Shown here piece by piece: positions 28,761-36,473 of a stretch of DNA of 64,000 nucleotides. The DNA lies in the NCBI GenBank assembly GCA_024742355.1, contig JANSYM010000013.1:1-64000 (forward strand), written 5' to 3'. The DNA comes from Hyphomonadaceae bacterium (lineage in GTDB: Bacteria > Pseudomonadota > Alphaproteobacteria > Caulobacterales > Hyphomonadaceae). Positions within the stretch are counted from its first letter, which is position 1, and each line of letters begins with the position of its first letter. The notes under the pieces are model-generated. The model worked only from the letters and a program-made list of their open reading frames with translations. It had not been told where the DNA came from and searched no databases. The position numbers and the translations under genes were made by a program.

Positions 28761-29234
28761 TTATCCGTCCTTTTGTTCTTTTGTTGCTGTCGCATCCAGC
28801 AGCGATTCATATTTTGCGAGCCGCACTTCGAGCGATTCGTCGATCTCCTCGTCATCGGCGACCAGTTTGATCAGCGCTTGCAAGTCCGCGGCTTCGAGAT
28901 CGAGATCCTCAATCCGCTCCGCTGCCGCAGCTCGGGTTGTTGCATGATCGAGCTTCACCCGCAGGATTTCTCGCGCAAGTCGGTCATCGCCGTCATCTAA
29001 CGCCTTGCTGGCGCGCGTATCGAGCAATCTCGTATCAGCCGGTTCTCCCAAGGATTGGGTGAGCCGATATCGTTCTGCCTCGATGGCCCCCAGCCGAAGC
29101 TTCAGGCGGTGAATGAGGTCTGACGATGGAATGGAATGGAGGGGCGGCGATTCCGCGCTCGGTTCTGTTTCCAGGAAGTCTAGAACGTTGTCCCTAATTC
29201 GTTTTTTCAGCCGCTCAATGAGTGACCTTGCCAT
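28761..29234 (-). CDS. Small charged helical protein, first gene of flotillin operon
   Basis: 157 residues, no membrane segment. The N-terminus is basic and amphipathic (MARSLIERLKKRIRDNVLDFLE). The rest is heptad-like helix (HRLKLRLGAIEAERYRLTQSL, DHATTRAAAAERIEDLDLEAADLQALIKLV). It recalls a short PspA-like membrane-binding helix plus coiled coil, but there is no clear homology. It ends 2 bases before the YqiJ-like start. GAGGG precedes the ATG, and a promoter is predicted 25 bases upstream. Confidence 0.68.
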   Translation of the reverse strand: MARSLIERLKKRIRDNVLDFLETEPSAESPPLHSIPSSDLIHRLKLRLGAIEAERYRLTQSLGEPADTRLLDTRASKALDDGDDRLAREILRVKLDHATTRAAAAERIEDLDLEAADLQALIKLVADDEEIDESLEVRLAKYESLLDATATKEQKDG

Positions 29235-29258
29235 ACCCTCTTTTCCTTTCTCTTATCG

Positions 29259-29287
29259 AATATCGGTATGAAAGACGCTCTGTTCAA
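29259..29287 (-). promoter_or_regulatory. Predicted sigma-70 type promoter of the flotillin operon
   Basis: On the minus strand TTGAAC (29282-29287) and GATATT (29259-29264) are spaced by exactly 17 bases, about 25 bases upstream of the first gene's ATG. Four of six bases match the -10 consensus. No second promoter was found inside the operon. Confidence 0.45.
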
Positions 29288-29346
29288 GTCCAGTTCATCA
29301 AAAAGATTTTTCGTCCCCCAAAAAACAGACGTCTCACGATGGCTTT

Positions 29347-29362
29347 GTTTGAAGCTTCAAAC
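29347..29362. repeat. 16-bp perfect palindrome in the flotillin/EF-Tu divergent gap
   Basis: GTTTGAAGCTTCAAAC is perfectly self-complementary. It sits 60 bases upstream of the predicted flotillin-operon promoter and ~165 bases before the leader ORF of the divergent EF-Tu gene. It is a good candidate operator for a dimeric regulator serving one or both directions. The rest of 29288-29452 shows no gene. Confidence 0.5.
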
Positions 29363-29452
29363 GTTGCTGTGTAAACCCCTGAAAAGACCTGATTCTTGTT
29401 TTGGCGAGTACTGGTTGAACATGAGGATCATAGATCCCTTTTCATCCGCGCC

Positions 29453-29480
29453 TTGAATTTTGTTTCGGGCGTTGTTATGT
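29453..29480 (+). promoter_or_regulatory. Possible promoter of the EF-Tu leader
   Basis: TTGAAT (29453-29458) and TTATGT (29475-29480) with a 16-base spacer lie ~30 bases before the leader ORF start at 29511. The match is moderate. Confidence 0.3.
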
Positions 29481-29510
29481 GCCCATCCGTTTTGAGAAAA
29501 GGCGAGTTCC

Positions 29511-29594
29511 ATGACCCGGTGCTCTTTTGAGATTGCAAGCTTTGATGCGTTGGCGGCTGCCCGCGCAGACGAGCGCTATTACCCGGATTTCTGA
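29511..29594 (+). CDS. Leader peptide ORF upstream of the diverged EF-Tu gene
   Basis: A 27-codon ORF starts at ATG 29511 behind AAAAGGCGAG and reads [10 protein letters not shown]..., ending A-D-E-R-Y-Y-P-D-F and TGA at 29592. It stops 17 bases before the first of two exclusive RNA hairpins. There is no run of one amino acid, but the last codons include two Tyr and a Pro. A role as a translated sensor for attenuation is inferred from its position; the sequence itself matches no leader I know. Confidence 0.45.
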   Translation: MTRCSFEIASFDALAAARADERYYPDF

Positions 29595-29607
29595 CCCGCC
29601 TTCTTTT

Positions 29608-29682
29608 CCCGGGAGGTTGCGGCCTCCCCATGGTGTCCTGATGACAAGACCCTGGATGGCTGTGCCTCCGGGGTTTTTCTTT
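29608..29682 (+). promoter_or_regulatory. Attenuator-like hairpins upstream of EF-Tu
   Basis: Hairpin 1: GGGAGG (29611-29616) pairs with CCTCCC (29623-29628). Hairpin 2: CCCTGGA (29650-29656) pairs with TCCGGGG (29667-29673), extended inside by GGC/GCC, and is followed by TTTTTCTTT, a rho-independent terminator. CCCGGGAGG (29608-29616) can instead pair with CCTCCGGGG (29665-29673) in 8 of 9 positions, which would destroy both. This is the layout of a transcription attenuator controlling tuf. It could alternatively be a plain terminator of a small RNA covering the leader ORF. Confidence 0.5.
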
Positions 29683-29808
29683 GGGCCAAATGTCTCCCGA
29701 CATCTGTCCCGCACCCGAATTGGCGCGCCAATGCCAATGGTCGCTTCGACTGCTCCTGGCCAGAGGAGTTCGGAGCGACGCTTCATCAGGCACGAAAGGA
29801 GTAAACCG

Positions 29809-30996
29809 ATGCCTATGAAAATTCATGTGAATGTCGGCACGATCGGACATGTCGACCACGGCAAGACCACGCTGACCTCTGCGATCACGCAGGTCCAGGC
29901 AGCACGGCTTGGCGGACAAGCCATGTCCTTCGATCAGATCGACAAAGCCCCGGAAGAAAAAGCCCGCGGCATCACGATCAACACGTCGCATGTCGAGTAC
30001 GAGTCCGACACAAGGAGCTATGCTCACATCGATTGTCCGGGACACGCCGACTATGTGAAAAACATGATCACCGGTGCGTCGCAAATGGATGGCGCGATCT
30101 TGCTGGTTGATGGCACCGAGGGTGCTGCCAGGCAAACCATCGAGCACATCCTGCTCGCCCGGCAAGTCAACGTTCAGCGCATAGTCGTGTTCGTCAACAA
30201 GATGGACATGCTGTCCGAGGACGAGCGGGCGGAGATGCAGGAGCTGATCCAGATGGAAACGGGTGATCTGCTGGAGTCGCAAGGCTATGCAGACACGCCC
30301 TTTGTCTTCGGTTCAGCCCTGAAGGCGCTCGACGCTGCCCTTGCTGGCAACATTGAGAGCCCTGATGTGCAATGCATCGTCGATCTCGTGGCCGCTCTGG
30401 ATACACATATTCCAGATCCTGTCCGCGATTTTGACAGTCCGTTCCTGATGCCGATTGAAGGCGTCAACACGATCTCCGGGCGTGGTACCGTCGTCACAGG
30501 ACGTGTGGAGCGCGGCGTGTTGAGATCTGGCGACACGGTCGAAATCGTTGGACTCGACAATGACGGCGCAGAAGTCACCGTCACCGGCACGCAGGCTTTC
30601 CGGAAGGACATTCCCGAAGCACGCGCTGGTATGAATGTCGGTCTGTTGCTGCGCGGCTTGAAGCGCGACGAGGTTCGCCGCGGCCAGGTGCTCAGCGCGC
30701 CGGGTGTGATCAAGCCTTTCTCGAAAGGCAAAGCGCAGATCTTTGTGCTGACAAAGGAAGAAGGCGGACGTCATACCAGTTTCGCCAGCGGCTATCGCCC
30801 GCAATTCTTTTTCGGCGTCACCGATGTGACCGGTGTCGTCAATGTCGATGATGGCGCGCTGATCCAACCCGGCGATCAGGCTGAAATCAGCTTCCAGCTG
30901 AACAAGCCGATCGGGATTGAGAAAGGCGTCCGCTTCGCCATCCGAGAAGGTGGCAAGACAGTCGGCGCGGGCCTCGTCACCGAGGTCTCTGCCTGA
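29809..30996 (+). CDS. tuf: Diverged elongation factor Tu paralogue
   Basis: 395-residue translational GTPase that would carry aminoacyl-tRNA to the ribosome. G motifs: GHVDHGKTT (13-21), [17 protein letters not shown] and SALKA. Domain 2 has [13 protein letters not shown]; domain 3 has [24 protein letters not shown] and [14 protein letters not shown]. It differs from usual alphaproteobacterial EF-Tu. The AKxKFERTKPH start is replaced by MPMKI, DGPMPQTREH by [13 protein letters not shown], and YFRTTDVTG by FFGVTDVTG. It lacks ribosomal-protein neighbours, so it is probably a second, specialised copy. The ATG at 29809 has AGGAG 7 bases upstream. Confidence 0.88.
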   Translation: MPMKIHVNVGTIGHVDHGKTTLTSAITQVQAARLGGQAMSFDQIDKAPEEKARGITINTSHVEYESDTRSYAHIDCPGHADYVKNMITGASQMDGAILLVDGTEGAARQTIEHILLARQVNVQRIVVFVNKMDMLSEDERAEMQELIQMETGDLLESQGYADTPFVFGSALKALDAALAGNIESPDVQCIVDLVAALDTHIPDPVRDFDSPFLMPIEGVNTISGRGTVVTGRVERGVLRSGDTVEIVGLDNDGAEVTVTGTQAFRKDIPEARAGMNVGLLLRGLKRDEVRRGQVLSAPGVIKPFSKGKAQIFVLTKEEGGRHTSFASGYRPQFFFGVTDVTGVVNVDDGALIQPGDQAEISFQLNKPIGIEKGVRFAIREGGKTVGAGLVTEVSA

Positions 30997-31003
30997 AACC
31001 CAT

Positions 31004-31050
31004 GCTCCCGGGCCTTGTGATGACACACGGCCCGGGAGCGCTTTCATTTC
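31004..31050 (+). terminator. Rho-independent terminator after EF-Tu
   Basis: GCTCCCGGGCC (31004-31014) pairs perfectly with GGCCCGGGAGC (31029-31039) over a 14-base loop, followed by a T-rich run (GCTTTCATTTC). It begins 8 bases after the stop codon. Confidence 0.8.
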
Positions 31051-31140
31051 TGTCACCAACGCGAAAGTGCCTTGCCCGCCTCCTCACAGCGGCTCTATAC
31101 GCGAGAGACGGTACCACCTGATCCGGGATCCCTCACACTC

Positions 31141-32499
31141 ATGTCGACAAGATTTCTCAAGTGGGGGCTGGTAGGCGCGCTCTTCGCCGTAACGTTGATT
31201 TTCAGCCTCACCTATTTTTATCGGGCACCTTTCCATGATCATTGGGACATCGTTCCGTACTTTGACCGGTTGCAGGGCGGTACTCTGGCATTTTCTGACC
31301 TGTTTGCCCTGCACGGAAATCACTGGCACGCTTCCGGATACCTGGTGCAACTTGGCCTCGCGCAAGCCACCGGTATGGCCCATTGGGCGGAGAGCCTCGC
31401 CAGTGTTCTGGTGGCCGGGCTAGGGTTCGTCGCACTTGCGCGCATTCTGGATCGCAGTCTGGAACTTTTCGGCGCCAACCGCCTGACGCTTTGGGTATTT
31501 GGGTTTGGCGCTTTCTTCCTGTTCTCGCTGGATCAGGCGGCCAATTGGCTCTGGGGTTGGCAGGTTGCCGTTTTCCTGAACATTACCGGCGCGTTGTGGG
31601 CGATTGAGCGCTTAAGCCGGGGCGCGCCTACCCTGCTCAATACGTTTCTGGGCATCCTCGCAGCAGCGGTTTCTATCTATGCCTTCGGCACGGGATGGGC
31701 GCTCATTCCGATTGGATTTGCTTTGCTGTTCACGTATGGCGCGTTGAAATCCGGCGAGGGCATGACCTGCCTGATCCTGTGGACTGCATTTACCGCGCTC
31801 CTGTTGTGGCATTTCTCGTTGGCGCTCACCGATTCCTCAGCGGCTTACACAGTCGACAGCACGCCCGATTTCTTCGATCCGACCGCTATCCTGGGTCTCA
31901 TCGACTATGCGATAAACTTCGTTGCCTCACCGATCGTAAGATTTGCGAGGGACAGTGCGCTTGTCTGCTTCCTGATCGGCGCGGGTCTCCTGATCTGGTC
32001 GGTCTGGACCCTTAACGGCGTGGCGAAAGAGAAGATCTGGCAGGGCGCGGCTCCGTTCCTTGCGCTGGCGGCCTATTCCATGGGCGCGGGCCTGCTGACC
32101 GCGATCGGCCGCTGGGAAACCTTTGGCGCAAAACACGCCTTTGTCAGCCGCTATATCAGTTTTGGCACGTTCTTCTGGATCGCAGTTTTCGCGCTCGCCC
32201 TGTTCGCAATCGCGCGCAATCAGAACGCCTCGCGCAAAGTTGCAATCGGGGCCGTCGGACTGCTCTTCGTGATGAAGATCGGCAACATTCCGAGCGTGGT
32301 GCAAAAGACCGTTGGACTTTCCAACGACATCAAAACGGCGGCGCACATCCTGGCCGAAGACTATCCGGACGCCGCGCCCGAGGATTTCAGCATCCTGCAC
32401 CAGCCAGGCCAGGAGATCGGGCCGCGCCTTGATATGCTGAAAACCCAACAAGTCAGCCTGTTTCGAGCCGCACCAGAGGCTGAGGAAGATGCGCAGTGA
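31141..32499 (+). CDS. Polytopic membrane glycosyltransferase-like protein (GtrX type)
   Basis: The ATG at 31141 gives 452 residues; the frame is open to 31072. About ten hydrophobic segments with a large loop after the first, beginning FHDHWDIVPYFDRLQGG; acidic/His residues at that place are typical of lipid-linked-sugar-dependent (GT-C) glycosyltransferases. No exact family match. It is followed by GtrB and GtrA genes, so it is the likely third, specificity-determining transferase that moves a sugar from undecaprenyl phosphate to a surface polysaccharide. A short soluble tail (~400-452) ends it. Confidence 0.7.
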   Translation: MSTRFLKWGLVGALFAVTLIFSLTYFYRAPFHDHWDIVPYFDRLQGGTLAFSDLFALHGNHWHASGYLVQLGLAQATGMAHWAESLASVLVAGLGFVALARILDRSLELFGANRLTLWVFGFGAFFLFSLDQAANWLWGWQVAVFLNITGALWAIERLSRGAPTLLNTFLGILAAAVSIYAFGTGWALIPIGFALLFTYGALKSGEGMTCLILWTAFTALLLWHFSLALTDSSAAYTVDSTPDFFDPTAILGLIDYAINFVASPIVRFARDSALVCFLIGAGLLIWSVWTLNGVAKEKIWQGAAPFLALAAYSMGAGLLTAIGRWETFGAKHAFVSRYISFGTFFWIAVFALALFAIARNQNASRKVAIGAVGLLFVMKIGNIPSVVQKTVGLSNDIKTAAHILAEDYPDAAPEDFSILHQPGQEIGPRLDMLKTQQVSLFRAAPEAEEDAQ

Positions 32500-32606
32500 C
32501 GTGCACCGGCTCCCGCCGTTCATTGACCCTCAATCGCCGATATAATAAGCACACTGACGGTCGAACCGAGTGTGTTTGACGCGTCGATTCAACCCCCGAG
32601 GGCCGC

Positions 32607-33563
32607 TTGAGCAATCCCACCTCACACCTCTCCGTCGTCATTCCGTTCTACAATGAGTTCGATAATACTGGGCCGCTCTTCGAGCGTTTGCTGCCCGTGC
32701 TCAATTCAATCACCAAGAACTGGGAAGTGATTTGCGTCGATGATGGCAGCGATGACGACACCATGGCGGCCCTGATTGAGGCGCGAGCAACAGACAAGCG
32801 CGTCCGGATCATCAAGCTCTCGCGTAATTTCGGCAAGGAGGCCGCCGTTTCGGCCGGACTGCTAGACGCCAGCGGCGATCAGGTCCTGCTCATGGATGGC
32901 GACTTGCAGCATCCGCCGGAAACCTTGGTGGAAATGATGGAAATCCAGGAGCGCGGCGTTGATGTTGTCTACGGCCTGCGTCGCTCGCGCAAGACGGAAG
33001 GGCGATTGAGAAGTGGACTGTCTTCAGCTTTCTATCACATGTTCTCTGGCGCCTCCGATGTTCGCATACCCGCAGATGCCGGCGATTTTCGGCTGATGTC
33101 GCGCCGTGTCGTCGATGCTCTGAACGCGCTGCCCGAGCAGAAGCGGTTCATGAAAGGCTTGTACGCCTGGGTCGGGTTCTCTCAGCAGCCGGTTTTGTAC
33201 GATGTCGAAGCGCGGCGCTCCGGGACCAGCAAATGGTCGATCTCGCAACTGTTTGGCTATGCCTGGAACGGTGTGGTTTCATTCAGCGCCGCACCACTGC
33301 GGATGTGGTCGGTCATCGGAATCTGCATCGCGGCGCTCGCCGTGGCCTATGCCGCATGGGTGACCATAGAGACACTGGCCTTTGGACGCGATGTGCCGGG
33401 CTATGCGACGCTGGTCGTCGCGATCTTCTTCCTCGGCGGGTTGCAACTCCTCAGCATCGGTGTGCTTGGCGAATATATCGCCCGCATATTTGCCGAAACC
33501 AAGCAACGCCCCCTCTTCATTGTTGAAGAAAAACGCGGGTTTGACGCTGACTCCGATGCGTAA
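32607..33563 (+). CDS. gtrB: Undecaprenyl-phosphate glycosyltransferase, GtrB type
   Basis: GT2 enzyme loading a sugar onto undecaprenyl phosphate at the cytoplasmic face. Residues 8-230 hold the GT-A domain: LSVVIPFYNEFDN, EVICVDDGSDDDT, ILKLSRNFGKEAAVSAGL-like segment IIKLSRNFGKEAA, LLMDGDLQHPPE and DAGDFRLMSRRVVDAL. Two C-terminal membrane helices follow (~232-255, ~265-290), then VLGEYIARIFAETKQRP, typical of the family. The start is TTG at 32607 behind GAGGG. It overlaps gtrA by 8 bases. Confidence 0.92.
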   Translation: MSNPTSHLSVVIPFYNEFDNTGPLFERLLPVLNSITKNWEVICVDDGSDDDTMAALIEARATDKRVRIIKLSRNFGKEAAVSAGLLDASGDQVLLMDGDLQHPPETLVEMMEIQERGVDVVYGLRRSRKTEGRLRSGLSSAFYHMFSGASDVRIPADAGDFRLMSRRVVDALNALPEQKRFMKGLYAWVGFSQQPVLYDVEARRSGTSKWSISQLFGYAWNGVVSFSAAPLRMWSVIGICIAALAVAYAAWVTIETLAFGRDVPGYATLVVAIFFLGGLQLLSIGVLGEYIARIFAETKQRPLFIVEEKRGFDADSDA

Positions 33564-33966
33564 ACTCTATCCCACAATTGTGCGGCTTTTCCGGTTCGGC
33601 ATTGTCGGCGTGTCGGCTACAGTGACCCATGCTGCGATCCTCTGGGCCCTGGTCGAAACCGTCCAGATGCGCCCGTCCATCGCGACCGTGATCGGTTTCC
33701 TGGTTGCGTTCAACGTCTCCTACTTTGGGCATTATTATTTCACGTTCCGCTCAACAGAACCGCATCGCCGCGCCTTGCCCGGCTTCGCTGCCACAGCAAC
33801 CGCTGGCGCAGTACTGAACTGGTTGATCTTTGTGATCGGAACCGACGTCCTGGCCTGGAATTACTGGATCGCGTTCGGGATTTCGATCGTGTTGGTGCCG
33901 ATTTTCGTATTTTTTGTGTCGCGACGCGTCGCCTTTGACCGCAAGGGGCCGGCTGAGTCGCCCTGA
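33556..33966 (+). CDS. gtrA: GtrA-family flippase
   Basis: 136 residues with four membrane helices and the family pattern LFRFGIVGVSATVTHAAILWALVE, GFLVAFNVSYFGHYYFTFRS. GtrA proteins are thought to flip the undecaprenyl-phosphate sugar across the inner membrane. The ATG at 33556 lies inside the end of gtrB; the frame upstream is antisense noise. Together with GtrB and the 31141 gene it makes a complete three-part glycosylation module. Confidence 0.9.
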   Translation: MRKLYPTIVRLFRFGIVGVSATVTHAAILWALVETVQMRPSIATVIGFLVAFNVSYFGHYYFTFRSTEPHRRALPGFAATATAGAVLNWLIFVIGTDVLAWNYWIAFGISIVLVPIFVFFVSRRVAFDRKGPAESP

Positions 33967-34008
33967 GCACCAGCGAGCGTGCAATACCTGCATTATCGCA
34001 CCAACGGA

Positions 34009-35097
34009 TCAGACCATTGCGAGTTTGTAATTCCTGCGCGTCAATCGCGGTTCAATGCGCATGGTTAGCAAGGCTTCTCCGCCAACCGCGGCCAGGAAAG
34101 CTTCCGCACGTTTCCGGTCCGATGGCATCATGATCTGATACGTATCCAGCGCATCCTGGAGGCGCAGCAGCGAGAAGGTTCGCGACGCTATCTCGCCGCT
34201 GTGACCGCCTGTTGTGAAGGGTGACATGCCGACACCACGCGGCACTTCGGAATGAGGCTCTGCGGTTGCTGCCCAGGTTCGGTACTGCTCGTTGGTATTG
34301 GTCAGCACCGGCAAGTGTTCTGCAAGCGCCACACGCAGGATAGGCAACAGAGTTACCGGCACATCGTCGAGTGGGATGAGCTCTCCATCGCGCCCTTCGC
34401 CGGCAATTACACGCTCAACATAATCCGCAACTTTCGGTGCGGTACGCTTCATATGGTCGCCGGTGAACTTGTCGCGATACTGATGCGCGTAGAGCGGCCC
34501 GATCATGGCAAAATCGGCATAGCTCGCCCGCGTCCCCAGCAAATAAGGCAGCTTATCCAGATGCGCCGACAGGTCAGCGAGGAATTGCTCATAGGCCTTT
34601 TCGATGCCGGGCGCTGTTTCGGGCGTGATCCCCAGCATCGGCACGAATCCTTTGAAGCGCGACCCAACGGCCTTACCAGCCTCGTACTGTTCTTCGAGCG
34701 TGCCATCCGGCGCAGCGTTCTTGCCAAACTCGCCATAGATCCAGTTTTCATTGTGGTTCCAGCGATAATGCATGGCGGGCAGCGTCATCCATTCATCGGC
34801 GAAGAGTTGCAGTAAATAGGTGACAAATTTCTGCAGAGGCGAGTCCGGCATCGCAGAATCTGCGTCGCTCGGCCCCTCGAAATGGGCGATGATATCGGCC
34901 GTATCCTGAATATAAGCACCGTCCGGCGTCTTCAGGACGGGGATGACCGGCCAGCCAATATGCGGCAGGATTTCGGATTTCATGATCTCCGGCGACGGGG
35001 CGATTTCGGTAAACTCTATCCCCTTCCACCTGAGATAAGCCCGCGCTTTGCCGCTGAAATAGCTCATCTCGCTGCCATACAATGTATAGCCCGTCAT
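34009..35097 (-). CDS. Glutathione S-transferase-like protein with long C-terminal domain
   Basis: 362 residues. The N-terminal thioredoxin-like domain (YTLYGSEMSYFSGKARAYLRWKGIEFTEI, GWPVIPVLKTPDGAYIQDTADIIAHFE) is a GST fold. The helical C-terminal domain (~100-230) includes LPYLLGTRASYADFAMIGPLYAH. About 120 more residues extend beyond a normal GST (~210 residues) and match nothing known to me. The Ser/Ser-Tyr pair near residue 10 could activate glutathione. It stands alone, convergent with gtrA and divergent from tolQ. Confidence 0.82.
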   Translation of the reverse strand: MTGYTLYGSEMSYFSGKARAYLRWKGIEFTEIAPSPEIMKSEILPHIGWPVIPVLKTPDGAYIQDTADIIAHFEGPSDADSAMPDSPLQKFVTYLLQLFADEWMTLPAMHYRWNHNENWIYGEFGKNAAPDGTLEEQYEAGKAVGSRFKGFVPMLGITPETAPGIEKAYEQFLADLSAHLDKLPYLLGTRASYADFAMIGPLYAHQYRDKFTGDHMKRTAPKVADYVERVIAGEGRDGELIPLDDVPVTLLPILRVALAEHLPVLTNTNEQYRTWAATAEPHSEVPRGVGMSPFTTGGHSGEIASRTFSLLRLQDALDTYQIMMPSDRKRAEAFLAAVGGEALLTMRIEPRLTRRNYKLAMV

Positions 35098-35319
35098 AAC
35101 GTCACCCTTCTCTACTGCGATGCATAAGGAGCAAAAAACACTGCTTCTGACAAATGAGATTTATGAGAATCGAGGATTCCTTAACCCAATCGCACCAATC
35201 CCATGAACATTGCAGAGAAGAAGGCGAGCGGTCACGTTTCCGCCCGATTCTCCACGGATAGAAACACGAGAATTTCACTGGGCGACCTGTGTCGCTGATT
35301 AGAAGAATGGGACAAGCGT

Positions 35320-36024
35320 ATGCAATCTCAAGCGCTGGCAGAGGTCACGACCGAAAACGCATTTTCAATGGTCGAGCTTTTGATGTCGGCCGATCCTGTG
35401 GTGAAAGCTGTGCTGATCGCACTGGTCATTGCAAGTATCTGGTCCTGGGCTGTGGTCGCCGAGAAACTGTTCTCGATTGGCGGTGCGCGCAAGAAAGCCG
35501 ACGAGTTTGAAGAAGCGTTCTGGAATGGTCGCGCCGACGATTATGAAATGCGTCCGGGCCAGAATCCGGACAATGCCGGGGCCCGCCTGTTTGCCGCGAT
35601 ATCGCGTGAATGGCGAGATGCAAAAGCCGTCACGCCTTCCGAACATGGCGCTCTGGTCGCGCGCGCGGAACGATCGTTGCGCGCCACGGTTGACCGCGAG
35701 GTCGGCAAAATCTCGAACGGAATCGGCGCTCTTGCGACGATTGGTTCCGCCTCGCCCTTTATCGGCCTGTTCGGCACCGTTTGGGGCATCATGAACGCCT
35801 TCCTCAATATCAGTGCGCAGGAAGATACCAGCCTCGCCGTGGTCGGTGGCCCCATCGCGGAAGCCCTGTTTGCGACGGGTCTCGGACTGATCGCCGCGAT
35901 TCCAGCGGTAATTTTCTACAACAAGTTCTCAGGCGACCTGAACCGCTACGCCGACACGCTCGATGCGTTCAGCCAGGATCTACTCGTTCGCCTGTCGCGC
36001 CGCGCCAGCGATGGACCTGTCTGA
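35320..36024 (+). CDS. tolQ: Tol-Pal energy-transducing protein TolQ
   Basis: Inner-membrane motor subunit of the Tol-Pal system, which maintains the outer membrane during division. 234 residues with three membrane helices: ~28-48 (VLIALVIASIWSWAVV), then GALATIGSASPFIGLFGTVWGIMNAFLNI, and EALFATGLGLIAAIPAVIFYNKFS, the proton-channel helices. No ybgC precedes it. It starts the block tolQRAB-pal-cpoB-tilS. The 222 bases upstream hold no gene and presumably the promoter. Confidence 0.97.
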   Translation: MQSQALAEVTTENAFSMVELLMSADPVVKAVLIALVIASIWSWAVVAEKLFSIGGARKKADEFEEAFWNGRADDYEMRPGQNPDNAGARLFAAISREWRDAKAVTPSEHGALVARAERSLRATVDREVGKISNGIGALATIGSASPFIGLFGTVWGIMNAFLNISAQEDTSLAVVGGPIAEALFATGLGLIAAIPAVIFYNKFSGDLNRYADTLDAFSQDLLVRLSRRASDGPV

Positions 36025-36470
36025 TGGGTATGCAGCTGAGTTCTTCCGGCGGCAGACGCGGGCGGCGGTCCTTCAACGCCGAGATCAACGTGACGCCCTT
36101 TGTGGACGTGATGCTGGTGCTGTTGATCATCTTCATGATCACCGCAACCGCATTGCAGCGCGGCGTTGAGGTCAATCTGCCCAAGGCGGCGACGAGCAAT
36201 CTCAGCGTTCCGAAATCCACGCCGCTCTTGGTCACGGTCACGCAGGATGCTCGTATCTACATTTCTGAGACCGAAATCGCCCGCAATGAGCTAACCGCGA
36301 AACTACTCGCGATCGCCAGTGAGGGATATGAAGAACGCATATTCCTGCAGGGCGACACAGACGCTGCCTATGGCGAGGTCCTCGCCGTAATGACCGAAAT
36401 GCAGAATGCTGGATTCACGAATTTCGCCCTGGTGACAGACCCAAAAGCGCGGATTGAGAGAGGCGAATAA
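36024..36470 (+). CDS. tolR: Tol-Pal energy-transducing protein TolR
   Basis: 148 residues. One membrane helix with the conserved proton-carrying Asp (NVTPFVDVMLVLLIIFMITA), then a periplasmic domain (VEVNLPKAATSN, FLQGDTDAAYGEVLAVM). The ATG shares one base with the tolQ stop (TGATG); the earlier part of the frame is a shadow of tolQ. Confidence 0.97.
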   Translation: MGMQLSSSGGRRGRRSFNAEINVTPFVDVMLVLLIIFMITATALQRGVEVNLPKAATSNLSVPKSTPLLVTVTQDARIYISETEIARNELTAKLLAIASEGYEERIFLQGDTDAAYGEVLAVMTEMQNAGFTNFALVTDPKARIERGE

Positions 36471-36473
36471 TCC

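Noticed and set aside
29611-29682. Riboswitch of a known class before EF-Tu
   Set aside because: No conserved aptamer core that I know (SAM, TPP, cobalamin, glycine, ykkC) is visible; only the exclusive hairpins are supported.
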